A stretch of 64,000 bases of DNA, from the NCBI RefSeq assembly GCF_000017165.1, contig NC_009634.1, forward strand, positions 310,001-374,000. Reading direction: 5' to 3'. The notes beneath the pieces were generated by a model. That model did not search any database and was not told the DNA's origin. It saw only the letters and a program-made list of their open reading frames with translations. The position numbers were made by a program, and so were the translations under genes. The DNA comes from Methanococcus vannielii SB. GTDB lineage: Archaea; AGJL01; Methanococci; Methanococcales; Methanococcaceae. Numbering within the stretch: position 1 is the stretch's first letter; each line of letters begins with the position of its first letter. Shown here in pieces: positions 25,732 to 35,725 of this stretch.

Positions 25732-26333
25732 GCCAAAATAGAACTAAAATCCCAAATACAAAAGAAACAATAATTAATAACGCAAAACAGATATTTTTAG
25801 AAAAAGGGTATAATAATACCTTACTTTTAGATATAGCAAAAAAGTGCGGCCTAACTAGGGGTGGAATATATCACTACTTTAAAAATAAAGAGGATTTATT
25901 TTTAGAGGTGATGAATAAAATATTAGATGAAAATGAAACTCTTTTTTTATTATTATTGGATAAAGATGTATCTTTTAAAGAGTTACTCTATGATTTATGT
26001 TTATTATGCATTGAATTTGGGAAAAATTGTACAGTTGAAACTAAGGACTCCAAAATATTTTTCAAACATTTTTCAGAACTACTTGAAACTAAAAAAGAAT
26101 TAAGTGATAGAACTAAAAAAATGTATGAAAATATATTAAAAAAGCTAAATATGAAAATAAAAGAAGCTCAATTAAGTGGCGAAATTAAAAATCATTTAGA
26201 TTCAAAAGAACTTGCAGTCCAAATCTCGATAATTTTTGAAGGAGCCACGTATTCTTCATACTACTTAAATTTAGATTATGAAAAAACAGTAATTACTTCA
26301 TTTAATTTATTTTGGGAGTTTATTAAGGCATAA
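25728..26333 (+). CDS. TetR family regulator, probably leaderless
   Basis: A 201-residue TetR protein: KETIINNAKQIFLEKGYNNT, IAKKCGLTRGGIYHYFKNKEDLF, then a helical ligand domain. No ribosome binding site precedes the ATG, and the TATA box position implies a leaderless mRNA. The palindrome across its start suggests self-repression. The solute-binding lipoprotein gene follows after only six bases and is probably in the same operon. Confidence 0.88.
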   Translation: MCQNRTKIPNTKETIINNAKQIFLEKGYNNTLLLDIAKKCGLTRGGIYHYFKNKEDLFLEVMNKILDENETLFLLLLDKDVSFKELLYDLCLLCIEFGKNCTVETKDSKIFFKHFSELLETKKELSDRTKKMYENILKKLNMKIKEAQLSGEIKNHLDSKELAVQISIIFEGATYSSYYLNLDYEKTVITSFNLFWEFIKA

Positions 26334-26338
26334 TTGGG

Positions 26339-27085
26339 GTGTTTTTTATCAAAAAAATAATTTTAATGTTAACAATATTATTGTTTATTTCAGGATGCTT
26401 ATCTAATAGTAGTAAGCAGCTGACTAATAATGAAGGAACTTTAACCGTAGGGGTAGTTCCTTACGTAGTACCATTATCATATTATGAAAATGGGAAACTA
26501 ACCGGTTTTGAAATAGATTATGCTAATTATCTAGGGAATAAACTAAATTTAAAAGTTGAATTTGTCCCATATGAATTTAAAGATATATTAAATGCGGTTG
26601 AAAATAAAGAAGTAGATATTGCAATTTCATGTATTACGATTACTCCTGAAAGAAAAAAAAGGGTTCATTTTTCAAGACCTTACTTAAAAACAGGTTCCGT
26701 AGTTGCAGTATTTAGTACTGAAGAAGTATCCGATATTTCTGACTTTGATGGTAAAAAAATAGGCGTTTTAAAAGGTTCAGTTCATGAAAATTATGCGCTT
26801 GAGTTTAAAAAAGTAAGAAATATTGAAGTAATCACATATAACACTCAAAGTAGCTTGATTAATGGATTAAAATCTAATGAAGTTTACGCTGTAATTATTG
26901 ATAAAATTTACTTGGATTCCCTAAAAAATGATATTCCGATAAAAGAAGCAATTGTGCTTGATGTACAGTACATTGGAATTGCATCTAAGTTAAATACTCC
27001 AATTTTAGAAAATATAAATCAGGTTATTTTAGAACTTGAAGAAGATGGAACTTACAAATTACTCCATGAAAAGTGGTTTCAATAG
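26339..27085 (+). CDS. Extracellular solute-binding lipoprotein (amino-acid type)
   Basis: A 248-residue family 3 periplasmic binding protein. Signal peptide with lipobox FISGC (Cys20), LTVGVVPYVVPLSYYENGKLTGFEIDYANYLG, DIAISCITITPERKKRVHFSRPYL and GKKIGVLKGSVHENYA are all typical of polar amino-acid binders. The start is a GTG at 26339. No permease or ATPase gene is nearby, so it is either an orphan receptor or works with a distant transporter. Confidence 0.88.
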   Translation: MFFIKKIILMLTILLFISGCLSNSSKQLTNNEGTLTVGVVPYVVPLSYYENGKLTGFEIDYANYLGNKLNLKVEFVPYEFKDILNAVENKEVDIAISCITITPERKKRVHFSRPYLKTGSVVAVFSTEEVSDISDFDGKKIGVLKGSVHENYALEFKKVRNIEVITYNTQSSLINGLKSNEVYAVIIDKIYLDSLKNDIPIKEAIVLDVQYIGIASKLNTPILENINQVILELEEDGTYKLLHEKWFQ

Positions 27086-27103
27086 AATTTAGGTGAATAT
27101 TTT

Positions 27104-27706
27104 ATGAATGAATCAAAATACATATTAATATTTGGAATAATCTGCATTTTACTATTAGGTTCAATGTTTATTGGAGGAATGTTAGTTTTTGCAGGAACTA
27201 CGTTTTATAAAACATATAAAATGTCAGAACTATCGGATATTTCAAACATGAATAATTTTAATGGTAAAATAGTTTCAGAAGTTGTTACTGTAAAATCTAG
27301 ACATGTTACTTTTGAATATAATTACTTAAATCTTTTTGAAACTGAGAATAGTATAAAAAATAGACTAAACACTAATCCAGAATTTTTAAATATCCTGTTA
27401 AGTCATGAAGGACATACTGATGAAGTTAAAGTTCACATATTTGTTAGAGATAATACTAAAAATACTGTTTTAAAAGAATTTGGAAAGATTTCAATTGTTA
27501 CTTTGATGAATGAATATCAAAATGAAGATATTTTAATAAGCGACTTTAAAACAACAAAAAATGATTACTTAATAGTTATTTCAGATTCCAAAAACGTAAT
27601 TTTAACGGGATTTAAGGCAAAAGAGAGTTATGATAATATGGGAATAAAAAAAACAATTTTAAACTCATTAATAAATAAAAATACATTTTTTAGGTGTCTT
27701 TTTTGA
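27104..27706 (+). CDS. Hypothetical membrane-anchored protein
   Basis: A 200-residue protein with an N-terminal transmembrane segment (ILIFGIICILLLGSMFIGGMLVFAG) and an outer or cytoplasmic domain of beta-strand character. No family recognised. It overlaps the next gene by four bases (TTGA), which implies translational coupling. Confidence 0.7.
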   Translation: MNESKYILIFGIICILLLGSMFIGGMLVFAGTTFYKTYKMSELSDISNMNNFNGKIVSEVVTVKSRHVTFEYNYLNLFETENSIKNRLNTNPEFLNILLSHEGHTDEVKVHIFVRDNTKNTVLKEFGKISIVTLMNEYQNEDILISDFKTTKNDYLIVISDSKNVILTGFKAKESYDNMGIKKTILNSLINKNTFFRCLF

Positions 27707-28053
27707 ATTCAAAAGCCATATTTACTAATCCTACAGTACTTAGATCATTAAAAAAGAGTAAACTTAGAAAAAAAGTATTATATTTCCTATATGATTCTTA
27801 CCCTAATGGAACATATCTTTCAGAACTTTCCAGAAAAGTTAGATCTGATCCTGCAAATGTATTGGGGTGCTTAAAAGGAATGAATACTAGATATAATGGT
27901 AGTTCTTCGTTAATTGAACTTGGACTTATAGTTTACATTGAAGAAGACGGAATTAAAATTTACAAAATGACCGAATACGGAAAAAACATTGTAAAATATT
28001 TAAAAGAGTCCGATTCTAAGAAAGTAAATTTGGATGGTGATATTTATGGATAA
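27703..28053 (+). CDS. Winged helix-turn-helix DNA-binding protein
   Basis: A 116-residue archaeal wHTH protein: LRKKVLYFLYDSYPNGTYLSELSRKVRSDPANVLGCLKGM is the three-helix DNA-binding unit, IELGLIVYIEEDGIKIYKMTEYGKNIV the wing. Such proteins act as local transcription regulators. The TTG at 27703, six bases after AGGTG, is preferred to the GTG at 27694. It overlaps both neighbours and belongs to the 27104-28555 operon. Confidence 0.78.
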   Translation: MNSKAIFTNPTVLRSLKKSKLRKKVLYFLYDSYPNGTYLSELSRKVRSDPANVLGCLKGMNTRYNGSSSLIELGLIVYIEEDGIKIYKMTEYGKNIVKYLKESDSKKVNLDGDIYG

Positions 28054-28555
28054 AAAAGTAACAACTATAATTTTTATCTTTTTAGTAATAATAAATATAT
28101 ACCAATCATTTCAAATCCAAGGTCTTTCAAATGAAATAAACGTAAATAACAATCAAATAAAGTTATTAAAATACGAAATAATGAATTTAGGGTATAATAT
28201 TGATTTAAAACTAGATAAAATTGAAAAAGGGCCGTCTTTACTTGAAAAAAGTTTTGTAGATGTTACAAACGTATATTTTGAAGATAAAAAAATGGATGTA
28301 ACTATATCTTGGACCTTAAAAGAACTTAAAAACGATGAAAAAGTTTATTTAAATATTGTAACAAAAAAATCTAATGAAACAATTTCTAAAAAAATATTAG
28401 TAGATGAATTAGTTAGTTTAACGTATGAAGAAAAATTAAACCTTCCAATAAATGAACATCATGTATTTTACGTAGTAGTTAAAGGCAGTAATTATTTAAA
28501 AACGAGCTATATCGATGAATTAAATATTTACGAAAAAGAAAATGTTATTTATTAA
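28046..28555 (+). CDS. Hypothetical membrane-anchored protein
   Basis: A 169-residue protein with one N-terminal membrane segment (TTIIFIFLVIINIYQSFQI), a short coiled-coil-like stretch (LSNEINVNNNQIKLLKYEI) and a beta-rich C-terminal domain. GGTGA at 28035-28039 supports the ATG at 28046. Unknown function; operon with the wHTH gene. Confidence 0.7.
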   Translation: MDKKVTTIIFIFLVIINIYQSFQIQGLSNEINVNNNQIKLLKYEIMNLGYNIDLKLDKIEKGPSLLEKSFVDVTNVYFEDKKMDVTISWTLKELKNDEKVYLNIVTKKSNETISKKILVDELVSLTYEEKLNLPINEHHVFYVVVKGSNYLKTSYIDELNIYEKENVIY

Positions 28556-29198
28556 GTTCTTTTTCTGCATTTATTTTACCTGACCGTGCAAATTCAAAGT
28601 TAGGGTCAACATTTAGTGCTTTATCAAAATAAGTAATCGCTGTTTGATATTCTCCACTTTCATAATATATATTACCTTTAAAATACCACGCATATGCATA
28701 ATTAGGATCAGACTCAATTGCTTTATCAAAATAAGTAACTGCTTCCTCTTTATTTCTGCCATAGTATAATGCATATCCTTTACCACTTAGATAGTAAGAG
28801 TTATTTGGTTCAGAGTCTAATGCTTTACTGTAGCAGAAAATTGCTTCATCATACCTCTGCAAACTATTTAATGAATACCCCTTAGAACTTAAATAGTAGT
28901 GATTATTTGGATCTAATTCAAGTGCCTTATCAAAACAGAAAATTGCTTCATCATACCTTTGAAGTGCATTTAGTGAATTTCCCTTATTATACCATGATTC
29001 TTTAAATTTAGAGTCAACTTCAATTGCTTTATCAAAATAAGTAATCGCTGTTTGATAGTCAAAACTGTTGTAATACTCAAGCCCTACTTTGTTTAACGAG
29101 TCTGGACTGTCTTTATTAATAATTTCATCTAGACATCCTGAAGTTAAAATCAAGGACGTAGTTAATATTAATAATAAAATATATTGTTTGATTTTCAA
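28545..29198 (-). CDS. TPR-repeat lipoprotein
   Basis: A 217-residue lipoprotein: signal peptide with lipobox LTSGC (Cys22), then about five tetratricopeptide repeats of the form YDEAIFCFDKALELDPNN. TPR units bind other proteins. Its 3' end overlaps the convergent gene at 28046-28555 by 11 bases. Probably an outer-surface scaffold. Confidence 0.88.
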   Translation of the reverse strand: MKIKQYILLLILTTSLILTSGCLDEIINKDSPDSLNKVGLEYYNSFDYQTAITYFDKAIEVDSKFKESWYNKGNSLNALQRYDEAIFCFDKALELDPNNHYYLSSKGYSLNSLQRYDEAIFCYSKALDSEPNNSYYLSGKGYALYYGRNKEEAVTYFDKAIESDPNYAYAWYFKGNIYYESGEYQTAITYFDKALNVDPNFEFARSGKINAEKELNK

Positions 29199-29356
29199 AA
29201 ATATCCCTCAAATTTGTAGTTTATTTTTTCTATAATAATAAAAAATAGTGTTTAGTGTATTTTTATTTTTAGGTTTAAATTTTAAAAAAGGAGTTAAATA
29301 TTATTAAAAACATACTATTTTTTAAATAAATTTACGTTAGCTTTAGGAGTGATACT

Positions 29357-30175
29357 ATAAAAAAAATTTTCATTTTTTTAACGTTATTTTTGTTAGTTTC
29401 AGTTGCAAATGGGCAAGTTATTCAAGAAGCATGGCTTGGAATATACAAATACAATGGAACTTATTACGACCCACTTGGTGGAAGTTTTGAGGGTAATTCC
29501 AATTATGAAGGTCAGCACTACTATTACTCAGTTATAAGTTATGTAATGGATGATGGAACTACTAAAAGGCAGGTCTTTAAGTTAGAGGATAACCGTGGCG
29601 AAACAAGTCCTGCACCGACTGCTGTTTTAGATGTAAAGTACCCTAATGGAACTACCGATACTTATTTCAAACAAGTTCCTGCACAAGGAAGTCCTCAAAC
29701 AGTTCCTCAAGACGAACTACCGATAGTTACAAAAATACCACTTGGTTCAACAATAAGTATGGTTTTAAATGATAACTACCGAGATAACAACTATGGAGAT
29801 GGATTATTTTTAATATCTATTTCAGAAGACGGTAGTAAAATAGATATTGAAAGAAAAATGCATATAGGCACTCCAGGATTTTTTCATAATAATTCATTAA
29901 TCCTTACAGATCGGGATACTGGGGAGCATATAGAAATTAAAATGACTTATAAACCAAGTGGTGGACAAATTGATGATATTATTTCAATAGATGTTAAAAA
30001 TGCGATTTCAAAACTTAAAAATAACTTAAATGGGGAAGAGTTTATTTCAAGTCTTTATCCTGTCTTAAATCCATTAAGTGGCAATAAACCGATTTTAAAA
30101 CTACCTATTCAATGGTATTTTAATTTAGCACCATTTTTGATGATTTTATACTTTTTAAAGTATAAATTAGAATAA
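29357..30175 (+). CDS. Secreted, C-terminally anchored protein with apparent AUA start
   Basis: Paralogue of the protein at 22482-23273: EAWLGIYKYNGTYYDPLGGSFEG matches DAWVGIHKFNGTYYDALGNTFSG, and both end in a hydrophobic anchor after KPxLKLP. The conserved signal peptide (xKKIFIFLTLFLLVSVANGQ) is fully in frame, but its first codon is ATA at 29357, not ATG. AGGAGTGAT at 29345-29353 sits four bases before it, exactly where a start is expected. The first normal start codon, TTG at 29390, would remove half the signal peptide. So this is an AUA start, a G-to-A mutation that weakens the gene, or a sequencing error. Confidence 0.75.
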   Translation: MKKIFIFLTLFLLVSVANGQVIQEAWLGIYKYNGTYYDPLGGSFEGNSNYEGQHYYYSVISYVMDDGTTKRQVFKLEDNRGETSPAPTAVLDVKYPNGTTDTYFKQVPAQGSPQTVPQDELPIVTKIPLGSTISMVLNDNYRDNNYGDGLFLISISEDGSKIDIERKMHIGTPGFFHNNSLILTDRDTGEHIEIKMTYKPSGGQIDDIISIDVKNAISKLKNNLNGEEFISSLYPVLNPLSGNKPILKLPIQWYFNLAPFLMILYFLKYKLE

Positions 30176-30487
30176 AAAAATAAAATATTAAAATTAATAT
30201 ATTAATTTTTAACCATTTATTAAATACGATAAAGTTTCATTTCGTTTCATTTTCTAGCAAATGATTTAAAAGTATTTTTCCATTTAATTGATTTAATTTA
30301 ATTAATTTAGTAATTTACGTTTAAATTAACCATAACAGTTAAATAGTGCTTTTTTTATAAATTATATTACCCGAAAATTAATTTTCGGGGGTATAATAGG
30401 GGAGTCTATTAGTTTTTACTATTTTTTTTGAATACACCTGACAAAATCTAATTCCTTTGGGGGGAGGAATTAGATTTCTTTTTTATT
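30176..30487. other. Intergenic with palindrome and terminator
   Basis: AT-rich. A perfect 20-bp palindrome at 30370-30389 (arms CCCGAAAATT) and the strong hairpin at 30444-30477 are the only structures. No gene seen. Confidence 0.6.
30444..30482. terminator. Strong hairpin terminator between convergent genes
   Basis: AAATCTAATTCCT (30444-30456) pairs with AGGAATTAGATTT (30465-30477) around a G-rich loop and is followed by a T-run. It lies at the 3' end of cobA on minus and after the gene at 29357 on plus. Confidence 0.7.
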
Positions 30488-31207
30488 TTAAAGAATATTA
30501 ACAACATCTCCAATGATTATAATTCCTGGGGGAGATACATTTTCAAGTTTTGACGTATCAACAATATTTGAAAGAGTTCCACGAACAATTCTTTGATTTT
30601 CACGTGAACCATTCATCAATATTGCAACAGGCGTATCCAAAGTCCGTTTAGGGTTTTTCAAAAGTTCAGATACATGTTTTTCAAGTGTTGTAATCCCCAT
30701 TAATATAACAATCGTATCTGCATTTAGTTCACTTAATTTAACTTGCATTTCACCTTCGGACTTATCTTCTGCTTCGTGTCCTGTGACAACAGTAAATGAC
30801 GTTGAAACTTTTCTATGGGTTACAGGAATTCCAAAAATTTCCGGAACTGCAATTGATGAAGTAATTCCTGGAACCATTTCATATTCTATTCCTTCTCCTT
30901 TTAGTGCTAAAACTTCCTCGCCCCCTCGGCCAAAAACAAAAGAATCTCCACCCTTAAGCCTTACAACCAATTTATTTTCCTTTGCTTTATCTATCAAAAT
31001 TTTGTTTATTTCCTCTTGCTTATGTGAATGTTTTCCTTTCCGTTTACCCACATAGATAAGTTCTGCATCTTTTTTAGAATATTTTAGCAATTTTTCCCCT
31101 ATTAAATCATCATAAACGATTACATCTGCATTTTTTATTGCTTCAATTCCTTTTAGTGTAATTAATTCTTCGTCACCAGGCCCTGCACCAACTAAAATTA
31201 CTTTCAT
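30488..31207 (-). CDS. cobA: Uroporphyrinogen-III C-methyltransferase
   Basis: CobA (SUMT) uses two S-adenosylmethionines to make precorrin-2, the branch to cobamides, coenzyme F430 and siroheme. The 239-residue length is normal. Signatures: VGAGPGDEELITLKG at the N-terminus, VVRLKGGDSFVFGRGGEE, MVPGITSSIAVP and TIVILMGI. Methanogens need it for F430 and the corrinoid of the nearby CODH/ACS. Single gene, AT-rich promoter region upstream. Confidence 0.95.
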   Translation of the reverse strand: MKVILVGAGPGDEELITLKGIEAIKNADVIVYDDLIGEKLLKYSKKDAELIYVGKRKGKHSHKQEEINKILIDKAKENKLVVRLKGGDSFVFGRGGEEVLALKGEGIEYEMVPGITSSIAVPEIFGIPVTHRKVSTSFTVVTGHEAEDKSEGEMQVKLSELNADTIVILMGITTLEKHVSELLKNPKRTLDTPVAILMNGSRENQRIVRGTLSNIVDTSKLENVSPPGIIIIGDVVNIL

Positions 31208-31654
31208 AGTTTCCCTTTTTTCAATTTTTATGTACGATATTATATTTAATCGTAGTTTCGTAACCTTACTTTAAATTCAATAATACATACTAATTAAAAT
31301 AGAATTTATATATTGCTTTCGATTAGTTTTTAATTTATTTTATTTTTTATCTTATTTTTAAGTCCATATTTTAATGTGAAACTAAAAAATTGTTTTAAAT
31401 TAATAATTAATAATAATTAATAATTAATAATAAAATATGTATGGTATAGGTATGCTAAAAAATATAATGCATGCCCGATATAGATTATGTATGACATGAT
31501 TAAACAAAAGATTATAGAAAAATATTTTAAAATTCTTTAAAATATTTTAATTATGGTATATTATTAAATATATTATAATTATACTATATGTATATTATAA
31601 TTATAGTATAATTATACGTTAGTAAATAAATATTACCGACTACAAAGGGATAAT
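31208..31654. other. AT-rich intergenic region, divergent promoters
   Basis: Extremely AT-rich with simple (TAATAAT) runs; supplies promoters for cobA and cgi121. Nothing else seen. Confidence 0.55.
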
Positions 31655-32086
31655 ATGATAATAAAGGGCGTTAAAAATTCAAAAGTGCCTGAAGAAATAT
31701 TTAAAATGAACCTTGAATTTCAGCTATTAAATGCAGATTTGATTGCAACGAAAACACATATTTTACAAGGGATATATCAGGCAGAAACAAAAAAAAATAT
31801 TTCAAGCAGTATTTGGGTTGAAATCCTTTTAAGAATTTCGGGAACAAAACAGATATCAAATGCAATAAAAACCTTTGGTGCAAAATCAGGAAACGTGTGC
31901 ATTATATGTAAAGATTTAGAAACTTTTCAAAAAATATTAGATTTAATAGGCGGAACTTTGGATGATGAAGTATTGGAACTAAATGAATATAAAGAAGATA
32001 AAATAAAAACCTTATTTGACATTAAAAATTGTAAAAATCTTGTTGAAAGAGTTTGTGAAAAAGTTGCCCTTATTGAGGTCATCTAA
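31655..32086 (+). CDS. cgi121: KEOPS complex subunit Cgi121
   Basis: Cgi121 binds the 3' end of tRNA and helps KEOPS make N6-threonylcarbamoyladenosine at position 37 of ANN-decoding tRNAs. The 143-residue protein has the family's LNADLIATKTHILQGIYQAE and the RISGTKQISNAIKTFG strand-helix unit. Normal length. Its neighbour hisD, 46 bases downstream, may share the transcript. Confidence 0.85.
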   Translation: MIIKGVKNSKVPEEIFKMNLEFQLLNADLIATKTHILQGIYQAETKKNISSSIWVEILLRISGTKQISNAIKTFGAKSGNVCIICKDLETFQKILDLIGGTLDDEVLELNEYKEDKIKTLFDIKNCKNLVERVCEKVALIEVI

Positions 32087-32132
32087 TTAAATACGTTACT
32101 AAAGTAAAAAAACTTCCCCTTAGGGTGTATTT

Positions 32133-33410
32133 ATGATTGTTAAAAAAATATCAGAATTAAATGAAAGAGACCTTGAAACCATACTTAATAGAAATAAAAA
32201 TAATATATCGCATATTTTACCAAAAGTCAGCGAAATACTTGAAAATGTGAAAAATAACGGAGATTTCGCATTAAAGGAATATACTAAAAAGTTTGACGGA
32301 GTAGAAATTGATGATTTTAGGGTAACTCCTGAAGAAATTGAAAAAGCATATGAAAAAATTGATTCAAAAGTTGTAGAATCACTTGAAAAAGCATATGAAA
32401 ATATATGGGAATTTCATGAAATACAGCTGAAAAATATTAATGAATGGGAAGTTGAAAAGAATGGAGTAAGGGCAGGGCAGGTTATAAGATCTGTTGAAAA
32501 AGCAGGATGTTACGTTCCGGGAGGTCGTGCATTTTACCCTTCAACAGTTTTAATGACCGTAACTCCTGCAAAAGTTTCAGGCGTAAAAAAAGTAGTTGTG
32601 ACCTCCCCTCCAAATGGGACAGAAGGAAATCCTGCAACACTTGTCGCATCAGACATTTCAAAGGCAGATGAAATTTATAAAGTTGGGGGGGCACAAGCTA
32701 TTGGAGCCCTTGCATATGGGACTAAAACGGTTCCAAAAGTGGATATAATCGTTGGACCGGGAAATGTCTTTGTTACTGCTGCTAAAAAACTAGTATATGG
32801 TGATGTTTCAATTGATTTTCCCGCAGGGCCTTCTGAAGTGCTTATAATGTGTGATGAAACTACTAACGAAGAATACGTTGCAGTTGACTTTTTGGCTCAA
32901 GCTGAACACGATCCAGATGCCTCATGCATAATTACAGTAAATAGTGAAGAAAAAGCTAAAAAAATAAAAGAAAAGATATTTGAAGAATTAAAAACTGCAA
33001 AAAGAACCGAAATAATTGAAAAATCAATTAAAAACTCCGCAATTATTATTGGTTCGATTGATGAGTGTATAAAATTAACAAACGAATATGCTCCAGAACA
33101 TCTTGAAATAATGACTGAAAATCCAAGGGAAATTTTAAATTTCATTGAGAATGCAGGAAGCATTTTTTTAGGTAACTATGCTCCAGTTTCAGTTGGGGAC
33201 TATGCAACTGGAACAAATCACGTTCTTCCAACTTCTGCTTGTGCAAAAATGTATTCTGGATTAAGCGTTGAAACATTTATTAAAAAACCAACCGTACAGG
33301 AATTATCTAAAAACGGACTTTTAGGTATCAGTAACGTTGTAACGACTATTGCAGAAGCAGAAGGACTTTTTAATCACTCCGAAGCAGTAAAACGGCGATT
33401 AAAAGATTGA
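32133..33410 (+). CDS. hisD: Histidinol dehydrogenase
   Basis: Catalyses the last two oxidations of histidine synthesis (histidinol to histidine, NAD+ and zinc). The 425-residue protein is complete: [26 protein letters not shown]-type segment, [33 protein letters not shown] (zinc ligand His) and [16 protein letters not shown] precedes the ATG. Ordinary core gene. Confidence 0.96.
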   Translation: MIVKKISELNERDLETILNRNKNNISHILPKVSEILENVKNNGDFALKEYTKKFDGVEIDDFRVTPEEIEKAYEKIDSKVVESLEKAYENIWEFHEIQLKNINEWEVEKNGVRAGQVIRSVEKAGCYVPGGRAFYPSTVLMTVTPAKVSGVKKVVVTSPPNGTEGNPATLVASDISKADEIYKVGGAQAIGALAYGTKTVPKVDIIVGPGNVFVTAAKKLVYGDVSIDFPAGPSEVLIMCDETTNEEYVAVDFLAQAEHDPDASCIITVNSEEKAKKIKEKIFEELKTAKRTEIIEKSIKNSAIIIGSIDECIKLTNEYAPEHLEIMTENPREILNFIENAGSIFLGNYAPVSVGDYATGTNHVLPTSACAKMYSGLSVETFIKKPTVQELSKNGLLGISNVVTTIAEAEGLFNHSEAVKRRLKD

Positions 33411-33467
33411 AATTTAAACGATAAAATTACTAAATAGTAAATTAAAAATTTATCGGAAGGGAAAATC

Positions 33468-33899
33468 ATGTTAAACAGTTTAAAGCTATTAATATCCCTA
33501 TTCGTTGTTGTTATTGTATTATCCTATGGAATAAAAGTATTTGTAAGTTCAGACCTTACATTAAATAATCCAATAGTTTCTGAATTTCACGAACTTGAAA
33601 TGACTTCTAGTGTTTCAAAAAAAATTTTGAATAATTTTGAAGAATTTAGCGATAATGATTCTACTAAAAAAGCAGTTAAAACTGTTTCAGATACAGTTGG
33701 CCGTTTTAATGAAACCATGGATTACGTATTTAACATGGAAAACCATTTAAATAACCCCCAAATGGATGAAAAAAAGAATAAAGCGGAAAATACTGTTAAC
33801 TCCGAAAAAACGAATGAAATATCGTCTTTTGAAGTTGAAAACGATAACATACATTTAGAAAATTCTAAAGGAATATTTATTGAAGTAAATTTAAAATAA
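33468..33899 (+). CDS. Hypothetical membrane-anchored protein
   Basis: A 143-residue protein with an N-terminal membrane segment (LKLLISLFVVVIVLSYGIKVFV) and a hydrophilic, partly disordered tail rich in Asn, Glu and Lys. GGAAGGG before the ATG. No family recognised. It sits between hisD and lig. Confidence 0.7.
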   Translation: MLNSLKLLISLFVVVIVLSYGIKVFVSSDLTLNNPIVSEFHELEMTSSVSKKILNNFEEFSDNDSTKKAVKTVSDTVGRFNETMDYVFNMENHLNNPQMDEKKNKAENTVNSEKTNEISSFEVENDNIHLENSKGIFIEVNLK

Positions 33900-33982
33900 C
33901 CATTACTTAAAATAACCATTAAATGTAAATTTTGTTTTTTTCTGGCATTTTTTTATTAAATGCTCAAGACATGGTGAAAAAT

Positions 33983-35704
33983 ATGCTTTTTAATGAATTT
34001 TGTAAAATAATTGAAAAAATTGAAAATACTCCAAAAAGACTTGAAAAAATAGATTATTTTGTTGAAATAATTGATTTTGTTAAAAATCATGGAAAACCTG
34101 AAAATTTAAAAGAGATTTGTCAGGTATCCATTGGAAGAGTATTTGCAGAATATGAAAATAGGGAGATAGGAATAGGCCCAAACTTACTTATTGAAGCCAT
34201 TAAAACAACGGGAATTTCTGAAAATGATTTAAATTTAAAGATAAAAGAAACTGGTGACATTGGAATTTCAGTTGAACATTTAAGTTCAAAAATAAAGCAA
34301 ATTTCATTGTTTAATGAACCTTTGACCTTTGAAGAAGTTTATTCTACAATAAAAAAGTTATCAACTATTGAAGGAACTTCTTCACAAAAGAAAAAGATTA
34401 GAATAATTTCAAATCTCCTGATTATAGCAAATCCTATCGAATCAAGATACATTTCAAGATTAATTTTGGAAGATATGCGAATTGGGATGAATATTCCAAC
34501 GATTTTAGCAGCGTTTTCAAATTATTTTGGGATTGAAAAGGAAAAAATAGAAAAAGTATATGCTGTTACAAATGATATAGGGCTCATTGGTAAAAAGTTA
34601 CTTGAAAATTCAAATTTTGAAGAAGATCCTGAACTAAATCTTACTGTTTTTAGGCCAATAAAGCCCATGCTTGCACAATTAACGCCTTCAATTGAAGAAG
34701 CAGTTATTGAAATGAAAAATCCTCAATTTGAAACTAAATACGATGGAGCAAGAGTTCAAGTACATAAATCAAATGGTGAAGTAAAAATATACAGTCGAAG
34801 GCTTGAAGACATTACAAATTCCGTTCCAGAACTAGTTTTAGAGATTAAAAACTTAGAAGTAGATAATGTAATTTTAGAGGGGGAATGTGTTGCCATGAAC
34901 CTTGAAAACGGTAAGCCAAGGCCTTTTCAAGATATTTTAAGACGTTTTAGGAGGAAATATGACATTGATAAAATGACTGAAGAAGTAAGTTTGAGAATAT
35001 ATTTTTTCGACATTTTATACCACAATAAAGGATTAATTGATTTACCTTTGTTTGAAAGAAGAAATATTTTGGAAAACATTTTTGGAACTAATAATTGGGA
35101 TTTGGAACTTAAAAAAATAGAAAATGAAATAAAATCTAACAAAATGCTTTTTACATCGTTTAAAGTAAGCAGCACTGACCTAAAAATTGCAAAGGAATTT
35201 TTTAAATGGAGCTTAAGTATTGGACATGAAGGAATCATGGTGAAAAATTTAAATGCAATTTATACTCCTGGAAGTCGTGTAAAAACAATGTGTAAGATTA
35301 AACAGACTTTAGAAAACCTTGATGTTGTTGTAACTCGTGCAAAAATAGGAATGGGTAAAAGAAAGGACTGGTATGGGTCGTATGAAATTTCAGTTAAGGG
35401 TGACGACGAAAGCTTACACGTTATTGGGAATGTTGGAAGCGGACTTACCGAAGAAGATTTAGAAAAACTTACAAAAATCGCTAATGAAATAAAAATAGAG
35501 GATTTAGGTGGAGAAGTTATACTTGAACCAAAAATAGTTCTAGAGGTAACTTATGAAGAAATTCAAACTTCAGAAAAATATGAAATGGGCTATGCACTTA
35601 GATTTCCAAGGGTTGTTGGAATAAGAGAAGACAAATCTATAAATGACATTAACTCATTAGATGATGTGAAGAAAATATACGAAATAGAACGAAAAAGAAA
35701 ATAG
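33983..35704 (+). CDS. lig: ATP-dependent DNA ligase
   Basis: Archaeal replicative ligase, 573 residues. Adenylation motif I is ETKYDGARVQVH (catalytic Lys in KYDG), motif III LRIYFFDILY, motif IV EGIMVKN, motif V KTMCKIKQ, then the OB fold. It seals Okazaki fragments and repair nicks. The start at 33983 follows GGTGA at 33973-33977 and matches the known family start MLFNEFC; the longer frame from 33932 has no ribosome binding site. Confidence 0.95.
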   Translation: MLFNEFCKIIEKIENTPKRLEKIDYFVEIIDFVKNHGKPENLKEICQVSIGRVFAEYENREIGIGPNLLIEAIKTTGISENDLNLKIKETGDIGISVEHLSSKIKQISLFNEPLTFEEVYSTIKKLSTIEGTSSQKKKIRIISNLLIIANPIESRYISRLILEDMRIGMNIPTILAAFSNYFGIEKEKIEKVYAVTNDIGLIGKKLLENSNFEEDPELNLTVFRPIKPMLAQLTPSIEEAVIEMKNPQFETKYDGARVQVHKSNGEVKIYSRRLEDITNSVPELVLEIKNLEVDNVILEGECVAMNLENGKPRPFQDILRRFRRKYDIDKMTEEVSLRIYFFDILYHNKGLIDLPLFERRNILENIFGTNNWDLELKKIENEIKSNKMLFTSFKVSSTDLKIAKEFFKWSLSIGHEGIMVKNLNAIYTPGSRVKTMCKIKQTLENLDVVVTRAKIGMGKRKDWYGSYEISVKGDDESLHVIGNVGSGLTEEDLEKLTKIANEIKIEDLGGEVILEPKIVLEVTYEEIQTSEKYEMGYALRFPRVVGIREDKSINDINSLDDVKKIYEIERKRK

Positions 35705-35725
35705 TTTTGTTTAAAGGTGGTTTTA

